A stretch of 64,000 bases of DNA from JAEWSN01 sp942493335 (lineage in GTDB: Bacteria; Bacillota; Clostridia; DSM-8532). This document shows positions 43,461 through 53,987 of the stretch, piece after piece (the stretch's first letter is position 1; every line of letters begins with the position of its first letter). The translations under genes and the position numbers were made by a program. The DNA lies in NCBI GenBank assembly GCA_942493335.1, contig OW818693.1, forward strand, positions 3,534,001 through 3,598,000. Reading direction: 5' to 3'. The notes beneath the pieces were generated by a model. It was not told where the DNA came from. It ran no database searches and was given only the letters and a program-made list of their open reading frames with translations.

Positions 43461-43573
43461 GTGGCGTTCTGAAGCGTTGTCCGGAGGTTTATGCGTTGAA
43501 CCGGCAGAAAGCGTATGTCGAAACCGGCTGGCCGCACGTAACGAGAACCGGCAGGATGAAACAGGAGGAGAAC

Positions 43574-44590
43574 ATGGCATATCTTGATTTCCCAAAAGAC
43601 AGACCCCTCGAAATAATCCCGGTCGGGCGGATCGCCATTGATTTCAATCCGGTCGATTATTACAAGCCCCTTTCGGAAAGCACCACCTTCAAGAAGTATC
43701 TCGGTGGTTCTCCGGCGAACATTGCGGTGGGCATGGCGCGACTCGGCAGAAAAGTGGGTTTCATCGCCAAGGTTTCGGCCGATCAGTTCGGCGATTTCGT
43801 CGTGGACTATTTCAAGCGGGAAGGCATCGATACAAGCCATGTCAGCCGTTGCCTGCATGGAGAGAACCTGGGGCTGACCTTCACGGAAATCCTGAGCGAA
43901 ACCCAAAGCAGCATTCTGATGTACCGCGAAGGCGTCGCAGATCTGAAACTGGAGACTGCGGACGTCGACGAAGCCTACATCAGGCAGGCGAAAGCGGTCC
44001 TGATCTCGGGGACCGCCCTTGCCGCAAGCCCCAGCCGCGAAGCCGCACTGAAAGCCGTAACGCTTGCTCGGAAAAACCAGGTCGTCGTGATCTTTGATAT
44101 CGACTACCGGCCGTACACCTGGAAGAACAAGGAGGAGATCGCCCTGTACTGCGCCGATGTGGCGGGCCACAGCGACATCATCCTCGGTTCGCGGGATGAA
44201 TTCGATCTGATGCAGGCCATTGTCGCGCCGGGTCTGGACGATGCCGCTACAGCGGCATTCTGGCATGCACAGGGGACGAAAATCGTCGTCGTCAAGCACG
44301 GGAAGGAAGGCTCCACCGCCTATACGGACGATGGAAACCATTATGGTGTCAAGCCGTTCCCCGTGAAACTGCTGAAGTCGTTCGGGGGCGGGGACGGATA
44401 TGCTTCAGCGTTTCTGCATGGCCTTCTCGAGGGATGGGACCTCATGGACTGTCTGGAGTTCGGCAGCGCATCCGCCGCGCTGCTGGTGGCAAGTCATGCC
44501 TGCTCGGAGGACATGCCCTCCGTGGAGCAGGTGGTCCGGTTCATTCGGGAATCAAAGGAAAAATACGGGGACATGATTGTCCGTGCATAA
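43574..44590 (+). CDS. iolC: 5-Dehydro-2-deoxygluconokinase (PfkB family)
   Basis: 338 residues. Start VGRIAIDFNPVDYYKPLSE, the PfkB signature GGSPANIAVGMARLG, FDIDYRPYTWKN, and the catalytic GGGDGYASAFLHGLLEG. Phosphorylates 2-deoxy-5-keto-gluconate. ATG at 43574 by AGGAGG. Confidence 0.9.
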   Translation: MAYLDFPKDRPLEIIPVGRIAIDFNPVDYYKPLSESTTFKKYLGGSPANIAVGMARLGRKVGFIAKVSADQFGDFVVDYFKREGIDTSHVSRCLHGENLGLTFTEILSETQSSILMYREGVADLKLETADVDEAYIRQAKAVLISGTALAASPSREAALKAVTLARKNQVVVIFDIDYRPYTWKNKEEIALYCADVAGHSDIILGSRDEFDLMQAIVAPGLDDAATAAFWHAQGTKIVVVKHGKEGSTAYTDDGNHYGVKPFPVKLLKSFGGGDGYASAFLHGLLEGWDLMDCLEFGSASAALLVASHACSEDMPSVEQVVRFIRESKEKYGDMIVRA

Positions 44591-44685
44591 AAGCAAATAG
44601 ATGAGGTGCCGGTGTTTTTCAAGGAACGCACCGAAACAGGCGGGCGCTCCAAAACCGCTGGTCAGGCAGACTGCAGGAGGGTATC

Positions 44686-45450
44686 ATGCTGAGTTTTCCG
44701 ACATTTGATTCCGACGGGGAGAAGATCGTGACCCGAATGGACGGGGTTCACAAGGAAATGCTGATGGATATTACGGTCCGACGCCTTGCGAAAGGACAAT
44801 CGTTCCGTGTCGGAGCAGCGGATACGGAAATCGCCGTTCTGCTGTTGTCGGGCCATGTGACCTTCAAATGGGGAACCCGCACGGAAACGGCGGAACGCAG
44901 TAATGTGTTCTCGGCGCCGCCCTGCTGCCTGCATGTCTGCCGGGATGTCGATGCCGAAGTGATTGCCTTTGCGGACAGCGAGCTCATCGTGCAGGCGACC
45001 GGAAACCAGCGGTCTTTCGAACCCCGGTTCTATGGCCCGGAGGATTGCCGGATCGAGCGGATGGGCGAAACCCAATGGGAAGGCACGGCAAAACGGGATG
45101 TGGTGACGATTTTCGACTACCGGAACGCACCCTGGTCCAACATGGTGATGGGGGAAGTCATCACGCTTGCGGGCCGATGGTCCAGCTACATTCCCCACAG
45201 CCATCCACAGCCCGAGGTGTATTACTACAAGTTCGCCAGACCGCAGGGGTTCGGGGCCTGCTTCATCGGAGAGAATGTCTACAAGGTTTCGGACGGCAGC
45301 GCGGCGTCCATTCCGGGCGGGGAAACCCATCCGCAGGCTGCGGCGCCGGGTTACGACATGTATTACTGCTGGATGATCCGGCATTTGCCGGGAAACCCGT
45401 GGACGACGCGGGACAACGATCCGGCCCATGAATGGCTGTTGGAAAAATAA
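44686..45450 (+). CDS. iolB: 5-Deoxy-glucuronate isomerase
   Basis: 254 residues of bicupin KduI/IolB fold. Metal-ligand motif SYIPHSHPQPEVYYYKF, then GETHPQAAAPGYDMYYCWMI. Converts 5-deoxy-glucuronate to 2-deoxy-5-keto-gluconate. RBS GGAGGGTATC. It sits between iolC and iolD. Confidence 0.92.
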   Translation: MLSFPTFDSDGEKIVTRMDGVHKEMLMDITVRRLAKGQSFRVGAADTEIAVLLLSGHVTFKWGTRTETAERSNVFSAPPCCLHVCRDVDAEVIAFADSELIVQATGNQRSFEPRFYGPEDCRIERMGETQWEGTAKRDVVTIFDYRNAPWSNMVMGEVITLAGRWSSYIPHSHPQPEVYYYKFARPQGFGACFIGENVYKVSDGSAASIPGGETHPQAAAPGYDMYYCWMIRHLPGNPWTTRDNDPAHEWLLEK

Positions 45451-45605
45451 AGGACGGAATTCTGCCGGAGTCCGCTTGGGTATACCGGCATACAACCAGG
45501 AATGGAATCAGCTGGAATGCGTCAGTCACGGCATGGAATCAGACGGAACCAGAACTGCATTTGACCGGAATCCGGCCGACTGCAGGACAAGAACAGGAGT
45601 GCGGG

Positions 45606-47537
45606 ATGAATGCAACAAAAATGACAGTCGGTCAGGCTTTGGTGAAATTCCTGGATGCACAGTATGTCAGCCTGGACGGCAAGGAAGAAAAGTTCGTCGA
45701 AGGCATTGTCACCATCTTCGGACATGGCATCGTATGCGGATTGGGGCAGGCTCTGGAGGAAAACCCCCATGGTCTGCGCGTTTATCAAGGCAGAAACGAA
45801 CAGGGAATGGCGCATATGGCGGCAGGGTTCGCCAAGCAATCCAACCGGCGGCGCATCATCGCCTGCGCATCCTCCATCGGTCCGGGCGCCGCGAACATGG
45901 TCACAGCCGTTGCGGATGCAACGGCAAACAATGTTCCGCTGCTTGTCTTTGCGGGAGACACGTTTTCCACCAGGCAGCCGGATCCCGTGCTGCAGCAGAT
46001 CGAACAGATGAACGATGCCTCCCTGACGACCAATGACGCGTTCCGGCCCGTATCGCGATACTGGGATCGCGTGAACCGCCCGGAACAGCTGATGAGCGCA
46101 CTGCTGAACGCAATGCGGGTCCTCGCCGACCCGGAGCGGACAGGCGGTGTCTGCATCGCCCTTCCGCAGGATGTGCAAGGGGAAACCTTCGCCTATCCCG
46201 ATGATTTCTTCAAAAAGCGGGTTCACCGGATCGGCAGGCCTGCACCGGACATTCTGGAAGTACGGGATGCGGTCGAATTGATTCTCGCGAAAAGGAAACC
46301 GATGGTCATCGTCGGCGGCGGAGTCCGGTATTCCGAAGCGGGGGATGCGGTTCGCGAATTGTGCGAAACCTACGGGATTCCCTTCACAGAAACCCAGACC
46401 GGCAAAAGCGTGATCGCCTCCTCCCATCCGTTGAACCTTGGCGGCGTGGGCGTGACTGGAAACAGTGCGGCAAATGCCATTGCTGCCGAAACGGATCTGG
46501 TGATCGGCATCGGGACCCGTCTGACGGACTTCACCACCGGATCCAAGGAACTTTTCCGAAATCCCGAGGTGCGGCACATCCTGATCAATGTGTCCCGGTA
46601 TCATGCGGAAAAACTCGATGCGCTGCCGGTTGTGTCGGATGCGAAGACCGGCGTGCAGGCTCTTTCCGCGGCGCTTGCCGAAACCGGCTACCGAACCGGT
46701 TACAGGCATGAAATCGAATCGGCCCGGCAGGAGTGGGCACGGGAAATGGCGTATCTGACCGGCAAGTCCTACGGTCAGGGCTATGAGTCCCTTGTGCCGG
46801 TCAAGGAAGCGGGCGTCGAACAGGACTTCATCGATGCAACCGGGGGTTTTGTCACACAGACCGGCGCCATCGGCATCATCCGGGAACGCATCGAGAAAGA
46901 CGCCATCGTGGTCGGCGCGTCCGGCAGCCTGCCGGGCGATCTGCAGCGGATGTGGACCACGGAGGTGAAGGACGCCTATCACATGGAATACGGCTATTCC
47001 TGCATGGGCTATGAAATCGCCGCAACGCTCGGCGCGAAGCTTGCGTTTCCGGAACGTGCCTGCTACGCGATGGTCGGGGATGGATCCTTCATGATGCTGC
47101 ACTCGGAATTGGCAACCGCCCTGCAGGAACGGAAGAAGATCGTCGTGCTGCTCTTCGACAACTGTGGATTCGGCTGCATCAACAATCTCCAGATGGGGAA
47201 AGGCATCGGCAGCCTCGCGACCATGTTCCGTTACCGGGAGGAAGCAACCGGCCGACAGGACGGCGGGCTGATCCCGACCGACTTCGCCATGATCGGTCGG
47301 GGCTACGGCATGACCGCCTTCACCGCGAAAACACCTGAGGAGCTGTCATCGGCGCTGGAAGCTGCGAAATCGGAGTCGAACTCCGTGCTGATCGACATCA
47401 AGGTCCTGCCCAAATCCATGACGGACGGGTATGGCGCGTGGTGGCATGTCGGCATCGGCGACAATGAGCGGAACGAGCGGATCAAGGAGGCCTACGAGGA
47501 CCGGATGAGCCATCTGGGCCAGGCGCGCATGTATTGA
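45606..47537 (+). CDS. iolD: 3D-(3,5/4)-trihydroxycyclohexane-1,2-dione hydrolase (ThDP-dependent)
   Basis: 643 residues, thiamine-diphosphate enzyme fold. N-terminal Pyr domain with the catalytic Glu in GRNEQGMAHMAAGFA, central domain, and C-terminal PP domain with the ThDP motif MVGDGSFMMLHSELATALQE...DNCGFG. Hydrolyses the ring of the inositol-derived dione. ATG at 45606 chosen; an upstream in-frame ATG overlaps iolB and adds an unlikely tail. Confidence 0.92.
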   Translation: MNATKMTVGQALVKFLDAQYVSLDGKEEKFVEGIVTIFGHGIVCGLGQALEENPHGLRVYQGRNEQGMAHMAAGFAKQSNRRRIIACASSIGPGAANMVTAVADATANNVPLLVFAGDTFSTRQPDPVLQQIEQMNDASLTTNDAFRPVSRYWDRVNRPEQLMSALLNAMRVLADPERTGGVCIALPQDVQGETFAYPDDFFKKRVHRIGRPAPDILEVRDAVELILAKRKPMVIVGGGVRYSEAGDAVRELCETYGIPFTETQTGKSVIASSHPLNLGGVGVTGNSAANAIAAETDLVIGIGTRLTDFTTGSKELFRNPEVRHILINVSRYHAEKLDALPVVSDAKTGVQALSAALAETGYRTGYRHEIESARQEWAREMAYLTGKSYGQGYESLVPVKEAGVEQDFIDATGGFVTQTGAIGIIRERIEKDAIVVGASGSLPGDLQRMWTTEVKDAYHMEYGYSCMGYEIAATLGAKLAFPERACYAMVGDGSFMMLHSELATALQERKKIVVLLFDNCGFGCINNLQMGKGIGSLATMFRYREEATGRQDGGLIPTDFAMIGRGYGMTAFTAKTPEELSSALEAAKSESNSVLIDIKVLPKSMTDGYGAWWHVGIGDNERNERIKEAYEDRMSHLGQARMY

Positions 47538-47646
47538 CATTGCATGCACCGGGTCAGCCTCACATGGATTGAGCCGCATGAACCGGCCAGGCGTGCATGT
47601 ACCGAGGACAGCAGAGCAGAAAAACCAGAGACGGGGGATGCAAGGA

Positions 47647-48540
47647 ATGTGGAAAGATGGAATCAGGCTCGGAATCGCGCCGATCGGATGGACGAACGAC
47701 GACATGCCCGCGCTCGGAGGCGGAAACACCTTTGAACAGTGCATCAGCGAAATGGCGCTCGCAGGCTTTGCCGGTTGCGAGGTTGGAAACAAGTATCCGA
47801 AGGACACGGCCGAATTGAAGGATGCATTGGATTTGAGAGGCATGCGTATCGCAAGCAAATGGTTCTCCTCGTTCCTTGCGACAAGACCCTATGTGGAAAC
47901 GGAACGGGAATTCCTCAAGGAACTGGATTACCTCGAAGCCGTGGGTGCCGATCGCATCAATGTTTCCGAACAAAGCCGCTCCATCCAGGGAGATGAAACA
48001 AAAGCGGTTCTTGAGGAGAAGGTCTGTTTCTCCGATGCGGAATGGGACTTCCTATGCGAGGGATTGAACCGGCTAGGAAGGATTGCGGCGGATCGCGGAT
48101 TCAAACTATGCTTTCATCATCACATGGGAACCGGGGTTCAGACGGTCGTGGAAACGGCGCGATTGCTGGAGGGGACGGATGGGAAGCTCGTCTTTCTGTG
48201 TCATGATTCCGGCCATTTCACCTTCTCGGGCGAGAATCCACTCGACATCCTGCAGCAATTCCCCGAACGCATCGGGCATGTGCATCTGAAGGACGTCCGT
48301 CGGGATGTGCGAGAGCAGGCGAAGGCGGAAAAATGGTCTTTCCTGAGGGCTGTGCGGGAAGGCGTCTTCACCGTGCCGGGAGACGGCTGCGTGGATTTCG
48401 GCGCCCTCTTCGGCGCACTTGAGAAAAGCGGGTATCAAGGATGGCTGCTGGTGGAAGCCGAACAGGATCCTGCCAGAGCCAATCCTTTCCGATATGCGAA
48501 AATGGCACGCGCCTACATTCGTGAGATGCTGGACATTTAG
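47647..48540 (+). CDS. iolE: Inosose dehydratase
   Basis: 297 residues, TIM-barrel of the AP-endonuclease-2-like family. Landmarks IAPIGWTNDDMPALGGG, CFHHHMGTGVQT, CHDSGHFTF, HVHLKDVR and LVEAEQDPARANP; these are IolE-specific (IolI lacks the N-terminal WTNDD). Dehydrates scyllo-inosose. Start ambiguous between 47638 and 47647; RBS spacing favours the latter. Confidence 0.9.
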   Translation: MWKDGIRLGIAPIGWTNDDMPALGGGNTFEQCISEMALAGFAGCEVGNKYPKDTAELKDALDLRGMRIASKWFSSFLATRPYVETEREFLKELDYLEAVGADRINVSEQSRSIQGDETKAVLEEKVCFSDAEWDFLCEGLNRLGRIAADRGFKLCFHHHMGTGVQTVVETARLLEGTDGKLVFLCHDSGHFTFSGENPLDILQQFPERIGHVHLKDVRRDVREQAKAEKWSFLRAVREGVFTVPGDGCVDFGALFGALEKSGYQGWLLVEAEQDPARANPFRYAKMARAYIREMLDI

Positions 48541-48593
48541 CCCGGAACAGGCAGACCGGTCTTCAAAACGCACACAGGCACAGGGAGGATAAC

Positions 48594-50096
48594 ATGGAGA
48601 AACTGAAATATTTCGCAGGCGGCAAGTTTTTGGAATCCACTACGGAGAAGTTCACGGAAGTATACAACCCGAGCACGGGTGAAGTGACTGCGCTTGCGCC
48701 TTGCTGCACGGAAACGGAAATCAACGGCGTCATTCAGATCGCCGCAGCAGCGTACGGGAGCTGGTCCCGGCAGCCTGTTGCCAAGCGCGTGCAGGTCCTT
48801 TTCAAAATGCGCCAGCTGATCGAGGATCATCTGGACGAGCTGACCCATCTCGTCGCCGAGGAGAACGGCAAAGTGTGGGAAGAGGCCATGGGGGACGTCC
48901 TGAAGGCGAAGGAAGGAACGGAACTCGCCTGCTCCGCCCCGAGCCTGATCCTGGGAGAAGCGATGATGAATGCCTCCTCCGGCTTCGATACCGTGCTGTA
49001 TCGTGAATCCATCGGTGTCTTTGCCGGCATTGTCCCGTTCAACTTCCCCGCGATGATCCCGATGGGCTGGATGGCTCCGATGTGCATCGCCGCGGGAAAC
49101 ACGATCGTGTTGAAGGTTTCAAGCTTCACACCCCGGACTGCGCTGCGGTTTGCGGAGCTATATCGGGAAGCGGGCCTGCCGGACGGCGTTCTGAACATCG
49201 TCACGTGCAGCCGGAAGGAAGCGGAAGTCTTCCTGACCCATCCGGATATCAAGGGGATCTCCTTCGTCGGCTCGACTGCGGTCGGAAAGCACATCTACTC
49301 CGTGGCCGCCGCGCACGGGAAGCGCGTACAGGCGCTCTGCGAAGCGAAAAACCATGCGCTGGTGATGAAGGATGCCCCGGTGGACCGCACGGCCGCAGGC
49401 ATCCTGAATTCCGCATTCGGCTGTGCCGGTGAACGCTGCATGGCCCTGCCGGTCGTCGTGGTGGAGGAGGAAATCGCGGACGCGCTGGTCGCGAAACTCG
49501 TGGAACTGGCAAAGGGCCTGAAGATCGGTCCCGCCTATGACAGGACTTCCGCGCTGGGGCCTGTTGTCAATGCGCCTCATCGCGAGAGTGTGCTAAACTG
49601 GATCGAAAAGGGTCTCGAAGAAGGCGCCGGGATGGTGCTGGATGGGCGCAAGGTTACGGTTCCGGGCTTTGAAAACGGCTATTACCTTGGACCTACGATT
49701 TTCGACCATGTCACGGAAGACATGTCGATCGGGAGGAATGAGGTTTTTGGGCCGGTCCTCTGCATCAAGCGTGTCGGAAGTTTCGAGGAAGGGCTTGCGA
49801 TCATGAATGCGAATCCGTTTGCGAACGGGTCCGTCATTTTCACCCAGAACGGATACTTCGCCAGGGAATTCGCAGCCAGGACCCATGGCGGAATGGTCGG
49901 CGTGAACGTGGGCATCCCGGTGCCGGTAGGCGTCTTCCCGTTCTCCGGCCACAAGGACTCCTTCTTTGGGGACCTGCATTGTCTGGGCAAGGACGGAATC
50001 CGCTTTTTTACCGAAAGCAAATGCGTCACGACGCGTTGGTTCGATGAAGAAGAGAAGAAGAACACGGTCGTTTCGACCTGGGACGGTACAATCTGA
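48594..50096 (+). CDS. iolA: Methylmalonate-semialdehyde / malonate-semialdehyde dehydrogenase (CoA-acylating)
   Basis: 500 residues. Catalytic Cys in NSAFGCAGERCMALPVVV (CAGERC), FVGSTAVGKHIY coenzyme loop, and GVNVGIPVPVGVFPFSGHKDSFFGDLH at the end, which is diagnostic of MmsA/IolA. Makes acetyl-CoA or propionyl-CoA plus CO2. RBS GGGAGGATAAC. Closes the iol operon. Confidence 0.92.
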   Translation: MEKLKYFAGGKFLESTTEKFTEVYNPSTGEVTALAPCCTETEINGVIQIAAAAYGSWSRQPVAKRVQVLFKMRQLIEDHLDELTHLVAEENGKVWEEAMGDVLKAKEGTELACSAPSLILGEAMMNASSGFDTVLYRESIGVFAGIVPFNFPAMIPMGWMAPMCIAAGNTIVLKVSSFTPRTALRFAELYREAGLPDGVLNIVTCSRKEAEVFLTHPDIKGISFVGSTAVGKHIYSVAAAHGKRVQALCEAKNHALVMKDAPVDRTAAGILNSAFGCAGERCMALPVVVVEEEIADALVAKLVELAKGLKIGPAYDRTSALGPVVNAPHRESVLNWIEKGLEEGAGMVLDGRKVTVPGFENGYYLGPTIFDHVTEDMSIGRNEVFGPVLCIKRVGSFEEGLAIMNANPFANGSVIFTQNGYFAREFAARTHGGMVGVNVGIPVPVGVFPFSGHKDSFFGDLHCLGKDGIRFFTESKCVTTRWFDEEEKKNTVVSTWDGTI

Positions 50097-50137
50097 AGCA
50101 TGGGTCTGAAACAAGACCTGAAACATGGGAGGGCAAC

Positions 50138-51160
50138 ATGTCGGACAACGTTTTTTTTCATATCCCGAAAACGGGAAAACGTTTGCAAGTGGAAAGCGTG
50201 AAGAAGGCCTTGGAGAAAGTCGCCACGGGCGGGTACCTTTGGCTTTCCTATTGCGATCCGACATTTGAGGAGCTCTCCCTTCTGGCCGAACCCCTGGGGA
50301 TCCACCCGCTCACAATCGAGGATTGCCTGGATGACCGGCAGATTCCGAAGGTGGATGATTATCCGGAGTATACCTTTCTCCTCTTCAATTCCTTCCGGTA
50401 CTACAGGGATAAACTTGCCATCGGAGAGGTCAACCTGATTCTGGGTCAGAATTTCCTGATCACCATCCAGCGGAGCGAGGCGGGTGGAACCCGGCCGTTC
50501 GATCCAGCCGGGCACTATGCCAGGCTGGATGCAGAGATCGCCAAGGCGGGACCGGCCATGCTGATGTACCTCGTTCTGGACGATATCGTGGACCAGAAAT
50601 TCGCAGCCATCGAAGCGCTTTCGGATGAACTGGTCCAGGTTGAGGATCGCGTGCTGGATGATCTCTCCGCCTTCAACCCGGCCAGTTTGCAGCGGATCCG
50701 GCGGGACTTGCTTGCCATGCACAAGAGCCTCTTTCACGAACGGGAAATTCTGGCCAATATCTGCGGCAGGGACTTTCGCTTCATTCCCGAAAAGGCGGTT
50801 GTCCATTATCGGGACATTTTCGATCATGTCGCCAAATTCTTCGAATTGACGGAAACAAACCGCGAAGTTGTGACCAACCTCATGCAGATCCATCTGGCGT
50901 TGCAGAACAATCTGATGACGAAAGCATCGAACCAGACCAATGCGTCGGTTCGGAGGCTGACCCTCATCACGACGGTATTCATGCCCCTTACCCTTTTGTC
51001 CGGTATCGGCGGCATGTCCGAGTTTTCGATGATGACGGGTCCGGATCAATGGCGAATTGCCTACCCCGTCTTTCTGGCAGTCATGGCATTGCTTGGTGTG
51101 GGGAACTATTTCATCCTGCGGCGGTTGGAACGGAAGGACAAGGACAAGGACAAGGATTGA
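50138..51160 (+). CDS. corA: CorA-family magnesium/divalent-cation channel
   Basis: 340 residues. Long N-terminal cytoplasmic funnel, two C-terminal TM helices, with the pore signature TTVFMPLTLLSGIGGM, a GMN-motif variant reading GGM. The C-terminal tail is Lys/Asp-rich (ERKDKDKDKD). Imports Mg2+ or related ions, or effluxes Zn2+ in some members. Start by GGAGGGCAAC. Confidence 0.85.
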   Translation: MSDNVFFHIPKTGKRLQVESVKKALEKVATGGYLWLSYCDPTFEELSLLAEPLGIHPLTIEDCLDDRQIPKVDDYPEYTFLLFNSFRYYRDKLAIGEVNLILGQNFLITIQRSEAGGTRPFDPAGHYARLDAEIAKAGPAMLMYLVLDDIVDQKFAAIEALSDELVQVEDRVLDDLSAFNPASLQRIRRDLLAMHKSLFHEREILANICGRDFRFIPEKAVVHYRDIFDHVAKFFELTETNREVVTNLMQIHLALQNNLMTKASNQTNASVRRLTLITTVFMPLTLLSGIGGMSEFSMMTGPDQWRIAYPVFLAVMALLGVGNYFILRRLERKDKDKDKD

Positions 51161-51300
51161 GTTCTGCCGTATCGGCGTGGCAAAAGACTTTTTTCCGTGA
51201 ATGGTGCATAATGAAGGCAGGAATGAAGCATACCGGAGAGAAATGACGGGAAGCTGCATGGACTGCGGCTTCTTTCATGCATTCAGAGGAGGAAAGTCCA

Positions 51301-53349
51301 ATGCTGCTGTCGGAACTGATCGCCGCCCTGGAACCGGTCGAGCCCGGCCCGGCCTTTGCCGGTTCGCTCCATGCAGGCTTCCCATCTTCTGAAGCCTGTT
51401 GGGAAGCGGCCATCGCGAACCCCCTTCATCAGGAATCCTTCATGCGGCTTCAAGAAAAGGCCGCCGATTTTCGATCCATTCCGGCTGGTTCTCTTCCTTT
51501 TTCCGCTTTTCGCTTGTTCGATTCAACCGGCAACAGGATTTTCTACGAACAAAGCTACTTCTCCCATCGGGGCAGGCTCAATACCTTTGCCCTGCTCGCT
51601 CTGTCCGGTGATGAAACGGCGCTGCCCCATCTCGAGGATGCAATCTGGGCCGTTTGCGATGAATACACCTGGTGTCTGCCGGCGCATCTGGGCGGTCGGA
51701 GCCTCGACCCGTCCTGTGTGGCGGGAAGCGGGCGGTCTGCCTCCGACAGGACTTCCATCCACCCCCACGACCAGGAGGTGGATTTGTTCGCGTCCGAGAC
51801 GGCGTTTGCGCTTTCGGAAATCTGCGCATTGCTGGAAGACAGACTGTCTCCCATTGTAACAGCCCGTGCCCGCCTGTTGATCCGGGAACGGGTTCTGAAG
51901 CCCGTCATGGACCTCTGCCCCGCCTGGGGCTGGGAATCGGTTTCGAACAACTGGGCCGCCGTCTGCGCCGGTTCCGTTGGCATTGCCGCGATGTATCTGA
52001 TTCACGATTCCGCGACGCTTGCTCCGGTCCTGATCCGCATGATCCAGGCCATGGACTCCTTCCTGTCCGGCTTCGAGGCGGATGGCGCCTGCACGGAAGG
52101 TCTCGGCTACTGGAATTACGGATTCGGCTTCTTTGTGACATTTGCAGAAAGGCTTTATGCAAGAACCGGCGGGTGTGTGGATCTGATGGCCGGTGAAAAA
52201 ATCCGCCAGATTTCACTTTTCCAGCAGCGTGCCTGGCTTGGCGGAGACTGTGTGCTCAGTTTTTCCGACGGCGGCCGCTTCGGGCGATGGCATCCGGGTC
52301 TCACGCATTGGCTGCGACGTCGCCTGCCGGAGGTGAAGGCGCCCGACACGCGTTACATCCATCGGTTCGGGGATGATACCTGCCATCGGTGGAATTGGGA
52401 TCTTCGGAATTTCATCTGGGCGGATCCGCAGGATATGGGGGCCGCTTCGGAGCCGGGTATTCCGGTCTGTGTTGCACCTCCTGCCAAAAGGGATCTGTTC
52501 GCCGTGAAAACAGGCGTCAGGGCAAAGCCGGACCATTCCTCAGGCCTGAACAATCCCGCAGGCCCGAACCCTTCCACAGGCCCGAACAATCCCACAGAGG
52601 CTGAAAACCATCAGGAGGCCGCGGCAGACAAAGGTGGAAGCGTCTGGTTCGCAGATGCTGCCTGGCTTGTCTCGAAAACCGCATGGGAAGGCGGAACCGT
52701 TGTATTCGCCGCAAAGGGCGGACACAATGACGAACCCCACAACCACAACGATCTGGGTTCCTTCCTCCTGCATGCGGAAGGGGAAACCTTTTTGGATGAT
52801 GCCGGATCCGGCGAGTATACCAAGGGTTATTTCGGCCCGGAGCGATACGATTTCCTTGTCAACGGTTCCTTCGGGCATTCCGTCCCCTTTTTCGGCCAGA
52901 TCGGTCAATCGGCGGGAAAGCGGTTCATGGCGGACGTCATTCTCGCGGAAACCGGCGCCGACGCCGATGTGCTTGCACTTGATCTGGCCCGGGCATACGA
53001 TTTGCCCGCCTTGCGCAGCTTCACCCGCACCTTCCAGTGGGAGAAGGGTGCGGCGCCGTGCCTGATCCTGGAGGATCATATCGTGATGGAAGACGCAGGA
53101 CTTTCCGTCACGGAGCGTTTTGTTTCCTTCCTGAAACCCATTCCGGAAGGAAACGGCGTCCTGCTTCGAGGGAAGAATGCAGCCGTTCGGATTTCCACGG
53201 AGACACCCGGATTCAACCTTTCGATTTCCAAAGAAACCTTCTCCAATCACGAAGGCGAACCGGAAATCCTTTGGAAAGCGGACTTCACGCATATCTCACC
53301 GGAACCGGAGATACGGTTCCGGGCCGAATTCCGGTTTCATAAAGGCTGA
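51301..53349 (+). CDS. Heparinase II/III-like polysaccharide lyase
   Basis: 682 residues. N-terminal alpha/alpha toroid with LCPAWGWESVSNNWAAVCAGS, C-terminal heparinase II/III domain with GGHNDEPHNHNDLGSFLLHAEG (catalytic His cluster). Degrades uronate-containing polysaccharide; no signal peptide, so it may act on imported oligosaccharides. A Pro/Asn/Gly-rich insert (AGPNPSTGPNNPTEA) at about residues 415-440 is unusual and repetitive. Confidence 0.8.
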   Translation: MLLSELIAALEPVEPGPAFAGSLHAGFPSSEACWEAAIANPLHQESFMRLQEKAADFRSIPAGSLPFSAFRLFDSTGNRIFYEQSYFSHRGRLNTFALLALSGDETALPHLEDAIWAVCDEYTWCLPAHLGGRSLDPSCVAGSGRSASDRTSIHPHDQEVDLFASETAFALSEICALLEDRLSPIVTARARLLIRERVLKPVMDLCPAWGWESVSNNWAAVCAGSVGIAAMYLIHDSATLAPVLIRMIQAMDSFLSGFEADGACTEGLGYWNYGFGFFVTFAERLYARTGGCVDLMAGEKIRQISLFQQRAWLGGDCVLSFSDGGRFGRWHPGLTHWLRRRLPEVKAPDTRYIHRFGDDTCHRWNWDLRNFIWADPQDMGAASEPGIPVCVAPPAKRDLFAVKTGVRAKPDHSSGLNNPAGPNPSTGPNNPTEAENHQEAAADKGGSVWFADAAWLVSKTAWEGGTVVFAAKGGHNDEPHNHNDLGSFLLHAEGETFLDDAGSGEYTKGYFGPERYDFLVNGSFGHSVPFFGQIGQSAGKRFMADVILAETGADADVLALDLARAYDLPALRSFTRTFQWEKGAAPCLILEDHIVMEDAGLSVTERFVSFLKPIPEGNGVLLRGKNAAVRISTETPGFNLSISKETFSNHEGEPEILWKADFTHISPEPEIRFRAEFRFHKG

Positions 53350-53548
53350 TCCGGGCTTCCCCAACGCCGGTCGAAAAGGATATGATACGCTTGTGGCAGT
53401 CATTGAATGGAGTATGATGGATAGTGGGCAGGGCATAATGGGTTGCGAACCGGGCAGGAATGGATACCGAATGGCGCAGTGAAGCATGCTTCTGTTTATC
53501 CATCGAGCCGGCACGTTCTCGTTCCCAAATCATCCAGTGGAGGTTCCC

Positions 53549-53944
53549 ATGGGAAAGGTAGTTGATTTTCTCAAAACAGCGGTAGTGTTCCACATTGCAA
53601 CCATCGAAGGAGATCAGCCGAGGGTGAGACCTTTCAGCGCGGTCATCGAGTATGGCGGCAAACCCCTGTTCTGCACGAACAATCAGAAGGACATCTATAA
53701 GCAGCTGCAGGCCAACCAGAAGACGGAAATCAGCGCCTGCACGGCGGAAGGCAACTGGATCCGCATTACCGGCGAAGTTGTGTTCGAACCGTCGGAAGAT
53801 GCGAAAGCCGCCATGCTGGCCGAAATTCCCTCCCTTCAGGGAATGTACAGCGTCGGGGATGGGAAGTTCGAGGTCTTTTCCCTGAAGAACGCCGAAGCTA
53901 AGCTTTATGTGATGGGGAAACCGCCGGAGCTGCTGGAGTTCTGA
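53549..53944 (+). CDS. Pyridoxamine 5'-phosphate oxidase-like flavin-binding split-barrel protein
   Basis: 131 residues. VVFHIATIEGDQPRVRPFSAV is the typical first strand pair; the end KLYVMGKPPELLEF fits the small FMN-binding group found in Clostridia. Not true PdxH (too short). Start at 53549 by GGAGG. Confidence 0.82.
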   Translation: MGKVVDFLKTAVVFHIATIEGDQPRVRPFSAVIEYGGKPLFCTNNQKDIYKQLQANQKTEISACTAEGNWIRITGEVVFEPSEDAKAAMLAEIPSLQGMYSVGDGKFEVFSLKNAEAKLYVMGKPPELLEF

Positions 53945-53987
53945 ACCTTTTTTGCGGTTGGCACGCAGGAGGATGGAAAGGAAAACG